64,000 bases of DNA from Pochonia chlamydosporia 170 (taxonomy: Eukaryota > Ascomycota > Sordariomycetes > Hypocreales > Clavicipitaceae). The notes beneath the pieces were generated by a model. That model worked only from the letters and a program-made list of their open reading frames with translations. It was not told the DNA's origin and did no database searches. The number at the start of each line of letters is the position of its first letter. Position 1 is the first letter of the stretch. Positions 1 through 11,735 of this stretch are shown here, in pieces. The stretch is from NCBI RefSeq assembly GCF_001653235.2, contig NW_019154047.1, forward strand, positions 186,001-250,000, written 5' to 3'. Position numbers and translations under genes: made by a program.

Positions 1-295
1 TGCTTCCGCAGGATTCTCAAGAACTGGGGTTCAATAGAACTGGTCCCCTTTTCATACATCTTGAAGTGCCCCGGTTTTATGGTATGCTAAACATGCTTGC
101 TATATGAGTGCTCTCTACTTCGCTTCCTGAAGTCGGCACGCGGCAACCCAGAAAATCGACATCAAACGAGTAGCAAACAAGACTGCATCCCATAAATACG
201 ACCGGTCGTCCGACCGATCAGACAAACACCACACAAGCTAAGGCTAGAGTATTCCCAATACAAGGCTGAACAAGCATTACCAGCGAAACAGCACT

Positions 296-3200
296 ATGGA
301 TCGAAAAATCGGAGGGGCAACACCGTTGTCTAATGCAAATACGGTTCCTATTATTAATACTAGAACTATCAATCATTTCGACGGAGTATCACTCGGCAGC
401 CAACAGCATCTTAAACGGACTACATTAGACAAGACTAGGCTGCCACCCATTTCCGAATTAGCGAGCAGCGCAGACCCAACCGAAGCCAGAGTTAACAGAA
501 ATGAACACCCCAGCCCTGCAATGAAATGCCCAGTCACGGGCTCTTCATTTGGAATATCAAGACAGCTAGCGACCGCGGGTTGTATGACACAACAATCGAT
601 CAAATTAGACCACCATTCACCCAACAGCCAATATACATTGCCGGAGAGATATGCGATACTGATGACAAGAGGCGATGAAAGTAAGATACATCAGCTGTTT
701 ACCCACAAGCCAAACGATCAAAGAGTTACAACTATTAAGTGGATTTACAACTTAACCCAAGAAGAGCTGAAGGAAGATCATACTCCGCTCCCGCCACTGG
801 ATATTGGACACATTGACTCTATTTCTCGGGAAGTGCGTCAAGATGATAATCAGTATCCCTCCGAGACAGACGTGCGAGTATGTGAATCATACAACAAGAA
901 ATGCACAATCGCTGACGCTCTGCTAGAGAATTTTTGCATTTTTGGCAGTGCTGGTTGCAGAGTTTGGCATATCGCCACCAAGCGGGCAAAAAACCGTAAG
1001 TACATCCTACACCCTATAGGGTCTAAGCTAACTAGTACAGCGCTGTCCCGACAGTGGCTGTCCAGGAAACACGAACAAGTACAACTTATGGGGATTAAAG
1101 AAGCACTTTGAGAAGAACCATATAAAACCCCGCGGGGAATTGAGACTCAAGCGAATCGTCTCATGTTACGATGACATCATCCTAAATCGTGAGCCTTGAA
1201 CTCCGAAACGCACTTGAGCTAGCGAGGAGAGTGGCTAACAAGAGAAATGCTTGCAACAGAGAATCCTAAAGCAAGAGATCTAGTTAAAGAGCTCGTCTAC
1301 CAAGATGCTGAAAGTTTTAGTTTGAAGATTTTTGTAAGTTACATGCTGTAACGAGCTATTCTGATATTAACCATCATAGCCCTGCGCCATCTGCAAGAAG
1401 TCATTCAATGGTGCTGTCGGTCTCACCCGTCACCGTAACAAACACAGCTACTGGTTTTCGTTCCAAAATTACTATAAGTCCCAACAAGCAATTCCAGGCC
1501 TGGCAGCTCCATGGAGACCAAAATTAGATGATCCATCGGTAAATCGAACCAATTAACCCTTGAATAGCAGCACTTTAACATCCTAACAGACAAATCGTGA
1601 AGACGGTAGCGCTTCGAGCCAGAGCCCCGTTTGTGATGGTCTCGGCCAGGGTGTATTTCCGAAAGGCTCAAGTCCAATATTTACCTACCCGGTCTCGCCA
1701 TGGACCGGTGGCAGGGCTGCAAATCAATCCGCAACTCCGTCTCTAAACCAATACTGTGAAGAGCCGCCAGTAAGCTCCGAGTCAAACCAAGTAGCCAGGC
1801 TGGGGCCTACGACGTCGACATCCCAAGAGAGCGATACCTCGAACCAGGAATGCCAATTACGTGATCCAAACCTTTTTTCCACAGTAAGTTGAATGAAAGT
1901 TGGCATTGATATATTTAGATTACAACATTAATGCCCCTCTAGGCAAAGTCGGGGTCAGGGCGTAGTGTCCCGCCTGAAGGTCCAGGTGAAAAGTGTCCCA
2001 AGCGCTTATCCCCCGGCTGCGGGAATTTCCGTCAGAGAGTGGCCAAGAGACTGAAGGAAGATGATTCAACACTAAGCACCGGTCACTGTAACGAAAGTCT
2101 CCCCCAGCGGCAGTGGCCTTGGCCTGGGCAAGATGACAGGGTCCCCGATGTTGTAAGCGTAACATCCTCAAATCCAACTCACACTTCGTCTTCAGACAGC
2201 ATTAAGAGGGGACCTCATCAGGAGATATGTCTACGGGGAGGAGAGCAACCAATTACCCTCAAAACCTCATGGCAGTTTTTAAATCCTGGAGTGTCTGAAA
2301 AATTTATTCCCATTCTAAATTCATACCAACTTTCCGGAGCAAACACTGCGGATATGGAGCACATCCTAGACGTGGCTCGCGAGGTAGTCGATGCCGCTGC
2401 CTTTCAGTCTTCCGACCACTCACAAGTATGTGGACCTTTTTAGATCCAAGTGCAAATACTCACACTGTGATAAAAGTTTTTTGGTCTGTGGCTGTTACTT
2501 CGGGAAGAATTTGACATAGAATTGTCAGCCGAAGCCAATACTGTCCGTATGAAGTACCCTTCTCACATATATCACTCTGACTAGTGTAGTATTGCTTCGA
2601 CGCCGGCTGTCCACGTACTGAGCATGCTCCAATGCAATATTACACGCATTTTGTACAAAACCATCTGAAATATGGTGGCAAAAAGCGACTCCAAACTCTG
2701 GAATCGTATGCCGACGAGCTTATTGAGTATAGTAAGTTCTAAGTTTCTACAGCCCTTTGAACTTGCTGCGACAATGTTAACCCTAAAAAACCAAGTATCG
2801 GGAGAGATCCCCTCATTTCATCCTCTAGACCAACCTCTAGGCCAGCTAGATATTGGAAGGCTTTGCCTGACGTCTTTTGTAAGGGATAAGAATCGGCGCA
2901 GAAATTTCCATGCTAATACTCTCCTGTCAGCCATGCTTTCGTTGCCGGATATTATTCGATTCAACTATTGGACTCACCTGCCATCTGGTGACATTCCACC
3001 AGCTTAAAATAGACCAAAACGAGAAGATCGCCATTCAAAGGGATCTGCTGCCACCATCTCCCAATCCCGAAGTGTCCCAAACAGCGGACTCTAGCCCATT
3101 GTCTCCCAAGAGTGGGAATTCTATTAATTATCATGTAAGACGCCGGCTACAGAAAAAAGTGAAAGGCTGGCTTGGTCCTCCTGCAGCAAATGGAAGCAAA

Positions 3201-3960
3201 GGGGAGGGAAGCCCAGCCAAACTGATTGATGTGATTGGAGATGAACTCCTATTATCATACCAGAAATTAAATTGCTTAGGTTGGGAGTGTCCATTGTGTC
3301 AAATAAATCTCAAGAGTAAATCCAAGGTAAGAAATGTGTGCGCCCTTAGCGACATGTGCTTACTCACGCCCGTTCAGCTGCACATCGCAATTTGCTTCAT
3401 CTTGCAAGAGATAGGACGTCCAAAGGTCGTTAACGACGATGCGGTAAGTCAAACTGTTTCAAATTGAATATCTAAGCTAATTTTCTTAGAAATGTCCATT
3501 TAAGGACACAAATAGCTGTAACTTTGAGGCGATCGGTCCCAACCCACACAAGTCTATGCTCCTACATCTTCAACGAAGGCATGGCGATTGCCTAGTGCAT
3601 CAATATATAGCCCACCTCAAAAGAACTCATACCCCTCAACAAACCAAAGCGGCAGATTCAAGTACCACACCGAACCGCCCGCCTTTGAATCAGCTCCGAG
3701 GCTCGTTTCCGCAAGAGGCTGGCTCAACAGATGCTCTCAACGGTGGCAGGCTAGTCCAGCGAGATGCATTCGGTGTTCAATCACCACTACAGAGGTCCCT
3801 CAGCACAAGCAAATCTCAGGATGGTTTGCCTGTGCTTGCTGCCAGCTGGAGTGAGCCAATGGAGTCGTTACCTACCAACAGCTCTGACCAGGGCCTTCGC
3901 GGGCCTTCCAAACCATTAACTATTGCGGATATATTGAACCCCCCAGATCCGCAGGTATGA
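296..3960 (+). CDS. Multi-exon protein with many C2H2-like zinc fingers (model assembled from exons)
   Basis: Probably one gene split by many short introns. Exons joined by phase and splice signals: 296-995, 1036-1188, 1260-1333, 1380-1538, 1590-1883, 1943-2425, 2590-2731, 2829-2878, 2931-3326, 3378-3443, 3490-3960. Introns start GTAAGT, GTGAGC, GTAAAT, GTATGT or GTAAGG, and several carry CTAAC/CTAAT branch sites. Cys/His pairs spaced like C2H2 fingers occur at 1044-1110 (C-x4-C, H-x4-H), 1383-1445 (C-x2-C, H-x4-H), 2593-2660, 2934-2999, 3288-3400 and 3493-3582. A further Cys-rich stretch near 2450-2520 lies in another frame, so the 2426-2589 junction is unresolved (extra exon, or 1-nt indel). 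ATG 296 follows an A-rich leader (CACTATGG). The 3490-3960 exon ends in a Ser/Pro-rich tail. Likely nucleic-acid binding in the nucleus by family inference. It could be two genes, with a second ATG at 1247. I do not recognise a named orthologue. Confidence 0.55.
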
Positions 3961-4029
3961 TGTTCACGCGTGGTCCAAGATCTTCCCTCGACAGCGGAAT
4001 AGGTCGGAACAAGTATTCTTTTTGGAAAC

Positions 4030-4718
4030 ATGGTACCTCATAACCGCCACCTCCATCCAGGTGGCGATTGGGTCATCGAAATGGCCGATAAATACCCAAA
4101 CGCCGAAATTACAGGTATCGACCTTAGCGCCATTCAACCCACTTTATTTCCTCCGAACGTTTTTTTCCTTGGGGATGACGTCGAGCGTTATGCGGCAGAC
4201 GACGCGAACAAAAATTCGGTCGACTACATCCACTGTCGGTCAATAGGTGGCGGCTCTATAGGAAACTGGCGGGCGCTAATTGACAACCTCTTATGGATGT
4301 GTGATACCAAGGGGATGGGTAAGGTTTCGAGCATTGTCGACAAAATTTTACTTGCTCAGATGGCGAAATACCCAGCGGTCATGCTTTTCTCCAACTTACA
4401 GTCCACTTGAACGAAGCATGTAATAAGGCTGGGCGGATACTTGACCCAACGCCAGAGCTGCCCTCGTGGCTAGCAGTAGGGAGGTTTACAAATGTCATGA
4501 AGGAGACAACCAAATTTCCAAATAGGGAATGCCCCGTTAACAGAGCTCTCAGAGAGGTCGGTGGGGAGATGGCTGCTAATATTGAGCTTACGGTAGGTGC
4601 CATGACGGCGAAGCCATTGAGAGGCGAAATGAATTGGCGGCATAATTACGTTGAGGTGCTGAATTTGGAAGTGAGAGAGGCGGCGAAGGCATTTGATCTG
4701 AAGTTGAGTCTCGACTAA
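4030..4718 (+). pseudogene. Fragment of a LaeA-like SAM-dependent methyltransferase
   Basis: The reading frame from 4030 carries GDWVIEMADKYPNAEITGID, the SAM-binding core of fungal TAM/LaeA-type methyltransferases, followed by an IQPTxxPPNVxF block and a DYIHCRS block typical of that family. A candidate intron at 4319-4401 (GTAAGG donor, TTACAG acceptor) restores phase into a second segment beginning HLNEAC and containing an A-G-R helix typical of the C-terminal half. The N-terminal third of the usual protein (roughly 100 residues before the SAM loop) is missing, the glycine-rich loop is altered to HPGGD, and the segment between the two halves that normally holds a GGW/E motif is gone. I therefore read it as a truncated relic rather than a working enzyme. 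It lies just after the zinc-finger gene, same strand. Confidence 0.6.
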
Positions 4719-5620
4719 GTACAAATTACGGCGCAGAAACCATGTTTAAAAGAATGGTGTTTCATGTACAATTGGGTAGCCTAGAAGAAACAATTCAACA
4801 AGCCATCGCCTATACCTCATTAGGATCGAATACCGATTAGATGATAAAGCCTCTCATTTTGTATTTCTTTGTATCCGCTTTGCAAAACCGCACATACAAG
4901 TGACCGGTACTCCGAAACCAGTGGTGATATCAAACTTCTTTAATAAAGGCCCTCTGATTCCTGGGCGGTTCTGTATGGGGGTAGCAGCCAGTCTTTACCT
5001 AGGCTGTCTTCAGAGGCCATGTTCAGAGGCCCTATTCTCAATCGATTTTCTCCACGGCAGAAGGGGATTCGTATGGATTTACTATTGCCATGTTTTGCAT
5101 GACAAGTTGCTTCCAACCCCGCTTTGAACTCTTCCCGATACGCAGATAAATCAATAGACGGCAGCTCCCAAACTCTGCCGGTGCTGACCTACAGAACCGC
5201 TTTGGTCTCGGTTAGGGCTCAAGTATCGACTTTGAAAACACAGTGGAGGGATACAGGAGAAGCTACAACTAGCCTCAGGTAGAAGAATTACTGCTTTACG
5301 TCACCTCATCGAAACGAAAGCAGAAAGCTAGCTGCCTCGTGTGTCAACCGAGAAGGTGTTTGTGCAGAATTTGAGGTGTATTCGCTAGTGGTCCCATCCG
5401 GAGCCCGGTGGCAACTATTTCTAGGGCATTGATTCGCTGCACACCGGGCTATTGTAGGAGCGCTGGAGTTTCCGAACCACGTGTTTGCATACTCGGTCAG
5501 TCAACCCAATTTTCACTCGTGATCTTACTCTTGAACACAACAACAATACTTCCATCGATCGCTCCGAGAAAACAAACTCCTCTGAAATTTCTTCGGAAGC
5601 AAATATTCTCCAATTTTATA
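4719..5620. other. No gene seen; upstream region of the Zn2Cys6 gene
   Basis: No coherent coding frame found. The last 150 bases (about 5480-5620) are A/C-rich, as expected for the 5' untranslated leader of the gene starting at 5621. Confidence 0.5.
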
Positions 5621-6340
5621 ATGGCCCGGCTCACAAACACCAATTCCACAACTTCTCCTTCCGAAGGGCCACTACGACCAGTATTGCCTTCTCCAGGAGG
5701 CACCAGCAACACAACTAGCCAGTACCGTGATTTCTCCTACCCTCGTCGCAGACGGCAGCAGACAGCCAGGGCTTGCGAAAATTGTCGTAAACACAAGATA
5801 CGGTGCGATGAAGGTCGACCTTGCGGGAAATGTCGCCGGGCTGGTGTGCAATGCCCGTCGAGGACCAAGGGTATCGGATCTAACGAAACCAAACATTCGC
5901 AATCTGAGGCTGAATCACTTCGACAGCGGGAGCAGGAGCTCATAGACCTCTTCCTTCAAATACTGCCATTGTCATCTCAAATAAGGTCGGACGTAGTGTC
6001 GAAACTTCAAGATGGAACTGACGCTGTTGAGTCACTACGTGATGCGGTGAGAGAATCAAATACTATCCGACTCACTGCGGAGAAAGAAACACGCCTGGAC
6101 AACGAGTCATATCCAAAGAAGAAATGTCCCTCCTCAGGTAGGATTCGTATTTCGCCTTATTTCGGAACGGTATTATGCAGGTAGTTGCAACATGTCCCTC
6201 CCAAAAACACGTCAGGAGACTTTGATGCTTACGGAGTTTTCCTTCAGTCCAAGCGGAGATTCCGGCACCCCAGAGCAGAGAAATACTCTAAACCCGCTAT
6301 GGCCCCGGGCATGTCACCGAACGTGGGGATGATCTTTTAG
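5621..6340 (+). CDS. Small Zn2Cys6 binuclear-cluster regulator
   Basis: Two exons, 5621-6137 and 6216-6340, joined in phase (GTAGGA donor, GTCAG acceptor), give about 213 residues. The zinc cluster follows the exact Gal4-type spacing C-x2-C-x6-C-x5-C-x2-C-x6-C (CENC...CDEGRPC...CGKC...C, near residues 52-78) preceded by a basic PRRRRQQ stretch. A charged segment with hydrophobic spacing follows and may be a short coiled coil for dimerisation. The second exon encodes a basic segment (SKRRFRHPRAEKYSK) and ends at TAG 6338-6340. ATG 5621 was chosen because it is the first ATG after an A/C-rich leader and lies just before the low-complexity Ser/Thr lead-in. There is no room for the fungal middle-homology activation domain (Fungal_trans), so this is either a short DNA-binding regulator or a truncated one. 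Confidence 0.8.
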
Positions 6341-6362
6341 GTACCAAATATCCAAAACAGCT

Positions 6363-6600
6363 GCGCTCTGCCAACATGTGAATGGGTGCCGCGAATACAT
6401 CTTGGAAAGACCCGGACGATGCGAGAAACTTACCCGGCAGTACCTGCGAACTACTGCCGCAGTCTATTTTTGTGAGTTCTTTCTCATCTCATGGAGATAC
6501 TTGCAATCGTGTCCGCTGGGAGACTGTAAACAAGGCTTTCCGACCAAGGGCAGCATCAGCCGCCATGTGGAAATTGTACAAGATTCCATGTGATGCGGAG
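6363..6600 (+). pseudogene. Possible C2H2 zinc-finger remnant
   Basis: Two short stretches in different frames look like finger halves: C-x4-C at about 6367-6384, and C-x4-C-x12-H at about 6511-6570 whose second His is replaced by Gln. No start or continuous frame. It may be a decayed piece of a gene like the one at 296-3960. Confidence 0.25.
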
Positions 6601-6854
6601 GGTCGCGGGATATTTAGAGGTCGTTCAACTCAGGGTTAGGTTTTTGTACAATGCGGTATATGCCACGAAGTTCGTGTCAATTAGCAAAATCGACAACATG
6701 ATACCCATTCGGCCAGTTCATGCCGTAATTGTCCTTCGTAGACAGACTCATTCCTCGACGGTTCACACAGCTATCGTCTGTGCCAAGCAACAGCAGCTGG
6801 AGAATCTGTGGCATAATCTTTAGAGACATTTATAATGGATTGCACTGGATGACA

Positions 6855-6862
6855 GACAGCTT
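6855..6862. repeat. Left 8-bp target-site duplication of the hAT element
   Basis: GACAGCTT, identical to 7882-7889 immediately right of the element. Confidence 0.9.
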
Positions 6863-7881
6863 CAGGGTTGAAAGCAACTCCACTCAGTCCACGCAGTGGA
6901 TCCACTCGTGGATTCCACGTCCACTCCACTGGCACTAATCCTAGTGGATTGGCTAATCCACTGAGTCCACTGGACGATGTCGTGGGTGGATTGGGTGGAT
7001 TAGGAGAGGAGCAGTTAAGCCCGCTCATACATTTTCGCAGAGTAACCCTAACAGCAACCGATTCCACCGATCCCGCCACCCTGTATCAAAAACACCACGA
7101 AGCTTCTGAACAGTGTAATTGTAGAATGCACATAATAAATGTAGTGCTCTTTGAATGTTCTTAATTTTCTCATTCTAATGATACTAGTTTCGATATGTGA
7201 AGATAAGATTTGCTCAAAAAATCCACCTCATTTTGCATATCGTCAGTAGTTCGTCCGTTTTCAAGCTGTAAACCAATATCTCGCAGAGTACCCTTGCAGC
7301 TGGACAACACTGACTACGGATTCACAATACAAGATATTAACCATCCAATGGCCTTTGCCCAGATGATTCGAAAAAATACGCTCGGATTCTTTAATATCCC
7401 AATATTACGCGAACAATTGAAGGCGACACAAATCGCGTCAGCCGCGCGACATGGGGCCTGTTAATTACTCTAGCCAATGTGGTTCTCGTTACTTGGCGAT
7501 CCATACAAATTAGACTGGTTGGGAAGTACCTGAAACATCTACAAGATACGGACATATGGAACCAAGTAGCCGCGTTGGACGCGCTATTCGCACTGACTGC
7601 ACCAGACGTTGTTGACCTTTACTTTCACCTTGTTTGCGATTTTTGACATGATGTAAACACTTTTTTGGAGATAAGTCCGACTTGGAAGTTGGAACAAGAA
7701 GACGGGTGTCCGGTTGGCGATACCTTCACCGGGCGCTTTGCTAATCCACTCCCAATCCACCTAATCCACCCAATCCACAAAAGCTCCCAGTGGATCCACT
7801 ATATTGAGATACTCAGTGGATTATGATCTACCCACTACACTAGAGCACCCAGTGGATTGAGTGGAGTTGCTTTCAACCCTG
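6863..7881. mobile_element. Non-autonomous hAT-type DNA transposon (1,019 bp)
   Basis: The ends are a perfect 24-bp terminal inverted repeat, 6863-6886 and 7858-7881, beginning CAGGGTTGAAAGCAACTCC. The element is flanked on both sides by the 8-bp direct repeat GACAGCTT (6855-6862 and 7882-7889). An 8-bp target duplication together with a CAGGG start is the hallmark of the hAT superfamily. Both subterminal zones are packed with copies of AATCCACT/AGTGGATT-like words in both orientations (about 6876-7007 and 7736-7860), as expected for transposase-binding subterminal repeats. The interior holds short open stretches (7210-7464 and about 7467-7646, plus strand) that I cannot match to a hAT transposase. 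It is too short to encode one, so it would depend on a transposase elsewhere. The intact TSD and TIR suggest recent insertion. Confidence 0.9.
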
Positions 7882-7889
7882 GACAGCTT
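7882..7889. repeat. Right 8-bp target-site duplication of the hAT element
   Basis: GACAGCTT, identical to 6855-6862. Confidence 0.9.
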
Positions 7890-9320
7890 TGACGTTGGGA
7901 CACGAGCTTTGGCGTGAGGTGAATACTAGGGCTAGGGAGCCGTTCAAGTCCCGGTGTATTGGATCAGTGGTTGACTCTGTGGTCTTTAGAGCACATAAGA
8001 GTAAGAGGAAGTGTTAACGTGTGAAAGGGATGTAAATTAGTTGGCGACGCGTGGAATATTCCTGACGGTTTCTGCGATGCACGGCGTGCTATTGCGATAT
8101 TCGGCGATGGCTTGTTCGCAGTTACAACTCGAGTAGGTTTTAATACCAGACAGTTTCTAGACTATTCCCTTTGGCTAGTCAGCCAGAGGGTGTGATCCTG
8201 TTTCATGAAGACGCATCTACAAGAGGTCAACAGTTAGATGAACCTTGTTAAGAGTGAACCCCAAGTCTTTCCGCATTCTACCGCTTTTCGCAACTTCCAC
8301 AGCTTTCAAGACATAGATAAGACGACATCGTACGGATAAATTGCTCATTACCAATTGGTGCTTGGAGACGCAGGACGCGGCGGGAGACGCTTTGGGTTCG
8401 ACGACCCAGAAACTAGCATCGTTACCGACCCATTCAGGGCGCTGTCGTGATCATTGTGGGATCTCCAGAGAGCGGGGGCTCACCGCAAGGTCACATTACA
8501 AAGGAAAACCTGCCCCTTGTACAGCAACTTCGGACTGGGTGAGAGAGAGCCCAGCCTACAGAGTCAGAGGGCACGCTCGTATTTGGAACCTGATGTACAG
8601 TCAGCCAGGCGCCTGTCCTGGATTTGCGCAGGGGTGAACGTATCAATGCGCTACTGCATGGTTTTGTGGTGGAGACAGGGGCATGTCAACCGTGTCGCAG
8701 TACACGCCGCCATTTCTCCCCGAGAGAAGTCTCCTTCACTTCCCTTTCTCGTAAAGTACATATCAAAACACACAACAATCCTAGAGACAGTCACAATCAC
8801 AATGCCCCCGAAAGCTCGGTGTCAATCCCAAGCCCCAGACGGCTCAGCTTTCCTCCGAGCACGTCGCAACACCCCTTGGCTGCTTCGGCTCGGTGGTCGC
8901 CCTTCCACCTGCTCACCCTGGCGCCGAAGCCCTTCCGGACAAGAGAACCCGTGCAATGCCATGCTGAGGCTGCCTTCCATCTGAGTGAGGCGGCCGCAAG
9001 GCGACCAAATGAGGTCAATGCTCGTTGCGAACCACTTTTCACAAACGGTTGCGTGGTGAATGCGGGAGCATAAAAGTCGCCCACCGAAGCACTTTTTTTT
9101 TTTGAACTTCAAGACCCCGTAAAGTTTCATTCAGCTATTATCCTACCGGATAGTTTCAACACGACGAGCCACTTTGGGGTACATTCTAAGGGTATTCCAG
9201 CTGCCAAGGCTACGCCGAGTTTGCGGCCTGTTCTGCGCGACAAACAGTTCGATCTGCTCCGCGGCATATACCGCCAAAATATACCCCATATGCTATTGAC
9301 GCGGACACCTTAGCCCACAG
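7890..9320. other. No confident gene; possible 5' part of the EST1-like gene
   Basis: A leader-like stretch rich in CAATC/ACAAC ends in ATG at 8802 in excellent context (CACAATGCC). The frame after it breaks within 180 bases, while the neighbouring frame stays open to about 9073. Another open stretch at about 9105-9310 (plus, same frame as the finger exon downstream, ending in a stop at 9311-9313) looks coding. These may be 5' exons, intact or frameshifted, of the gene from 9321, but I could not find splice sites that join them convincingly. An 11-T run lies near 9091-9101. Confidence 0.35.
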
Positions 9321-11735
9321 GAAGACGGTTCAAGCAACCACAGAAAGCTGCTAGTGGAGAAGCTGCACCTCGTGGCTACCAGTGTTTGCATTGTGATGCC
9401 GAGCTCCAACCGGAGTTTAAGGCGTTCAAGACCCATTATACGTCAAAGCACCCGGCATTGGCCGAGGAATCTGATATTGATGAAGCATTCAAAAACTTCA
9501 CTACAGTTCAGTGAGTTGCACCATCACCTTCATGACTACCATCCAGGTATATATATACAAACAATTGAATCGTGACGTTGACAATTGTCTGCGCAATCAT
9601 GTAGGAAACCCACAGCCAGAACTTTGAAAGACTCTCAAGTTACTGGTGTTGGTATTATGAAGAGACCTGTGTCTGGCAATCCTGACTTGGTTGAGGGCGA
9701 ACTTGACGGGCTAAATTTGGCTGGTGATGAGACGACGCCTAGCCGCCGGGGAAGTAAGAAGATATGCTCCCCCCCTGCATCAGTAACTCAACAGCGTGGA
9801 TCGCGTGGATCGTCACCACCCACACCTGTCCGAAGTCGTGCCAGGCCGAGCGAGAGGGACGATGGTTTTGTTCGTGGCAGCAAGAATGTATCTGGTAGGC
9901 AGCTTTGGACGGCTGATGACGACCGAAAAGGGGCCGCACCACAGCGACCCAGGACACCACAGACTAGACGCGGTCCATTAGCGGCGAGCGGGAGTCATCG
10001 GCGGTCTCCGCAGCACCGAACTCATCCCAAGTTCTCACAGCATCATGCCCATGTTCAGTCGCCTTCTGAAAACGAAGTGTCATCCGAGTTATTCCGGCAA
10101 CCTCATACCAGGCCAATATCATCAGATCAGCTCGCGGCTGAAGTCCAAGGCATTTATGCCGGATTGGTCTTGCTTGAGAACAAATGCATTGAGTATGACA
10201 ATTCTCAGATCCATGCCGAACTAAGTGAGGAGCAATATCATGCACTGATATCTCTACATCGTTCCTTACTCCATGAACATCATGACTTCCTATTGGCATC
10301 GCAACATCCGTCGGCGAGTGATGCGCTTCGACGACTCGCTTCTGACCACAAAATGCCTGTGCGTATGTGGCATCATGGTATTCACTCATTCTTGGAGCTC
10401 CTGAGGCGAAAACTCTCAAAATCACGCGAACACATGCTGACATTTATATACATTGCCTACACGATGATTGCGTTGCTATATGAAACTGTGCCTGCATTTG
10501 AAGATACTTGGGTCGAATGCTTAGGCGACTTAGGACGTTATAGGATGGCAGTGGAAGACGATGATATTCGGGATCGGGAAATTTGGACTGGGGTCTCCAA
10601 GTATTGGTACACGAAGGCTTCGGACAAGGCACCAACGACAGGGCGGCTTTACCACCACCTAGCAATTTTGGCGCGTCCGAATGCACTCCAGCAACTGTAC
10701 TTTTACGCCAAATCCCTTTGCGTGCCAATTCCTTTCCTCAAGGCTAGAGAGAGCATGATGACGCTATTTCATCCCCTGTTGACTCCTAGTCCAAACGCTG
10801 TCCAACGTTTAGACCCGGTGGACGCAGCATTTGTTCGTGTTCATGGTATTATATTCTCTGGGAAGCATGAAGATCAACTGGAGCCATCAATGAAGCAATT
10901 TTTGGACCTTTTGGATAGTCGTATCGGAAGAGAGCACGGAAACTGGTTGGAATCTGGGTGAGAGAAGTCGTCGAGGCAACAACAAACCGATAAAACTGAC
11001 TCTAGTTCCAGGTACTACATTGGTATTTCATTGAGCTGCCTGCTTCTAGGTTTTGGAGATGAGTCGAACGTTCTAATGCGGGCCATTCTGAACCCTCACC
11101 GAAAACATTCAGATATGGACGATAACTGCGAAGCAAATACGAAATCATGTGCCAACTTTAAGACGTCGGTGGAATTTGCAGCACGGACGTTCAAGATTGT
11201 TATTGCTCGCTGTGGTGACAAGAATATCTTACCGTGCCTGCATACTCTCTTGGTGTTCTACTGGTTCATGATGGATTTTGATGCAGGACAGCAGTATCTA
11301 GAGGATTCACTTCCGTGGGAAGAGACGGCACAGCTGTTAAACCATCTACTGAGGACCAGCAAAGTCGCGCCGCGCCTAGACACAGACGAAATACCTTGGC
11401 CGGAAGGAGGGTTCGCGCACCCTCTGCCTGAAGACTACGCGATGCGCGGATTGATCTACACCAAGAACTACTATCCCAATAAGTGGTTCGACAATACCGA
11501 GATTGAGGACGACGAAAAGTATTTCGAACCTGCTTCAACTGTAGTCAATAGATGCGAGAGAATCTTGTGGCTTGGTTATAGCATTGCCCTGAAGAAGAAG
11601 GGAAAGCTCGTTTGGGACGAGCATGCCAAGCAATTTTCGACAAAGAGTAATGATATCGATGCGCGCCAGAATGAGCCAGGCACGCCTAAGCAAGGCCCGT
11701 CGAAGACTATTGGTGCATCCGGGGTCGAAGATTAA
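9321..11735 (+). CDS. C2H2 finger plus EST1/SMG7-type DNA/RNA-binding protein
   Basis: Exons 9321(or earlier)-9510, 9605-10957 and 11012-11735 join in phase (donors GTGAGT and GTGAGA; branch CTGAC in the second intron). The first exon encodes one C2H2 finger (C-x2-C, H-x4-H, about 9380-9450). A Ser/Arg/Pro-rich linker follows. From about 10100 the protein matches the helical-repeat architecture of the EST1/SMG5-7 family; the diagnostic stretch is GRLYHHLAILARPNALQQLY, followed by FYAKSL...PFLKARESM. The last exon has the fungal C-terminal signature PLPEDYAMRGLIYTKNYYP and a WFDN/ERILWLG end. The family binds RNA or DNA ends in telomerase or nonsense-mediated decay; in filamentous fungi many paralogues exist with unknown roles. 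The true start is unresolved because an in-frame stop lies at 9311-9313 just before the CACAG acceptor. A truncated paralogue follows at 13210. Confidence 0.75.

Noticed and set aside
8341..9073. Three overlapping plus-strand frames
   Set aside because: They conflict with each other and none shows a domain; only the ATG at 8802 has good context, and its frame ends early. Kept as a possible 5' part of the EST1-like gene only.
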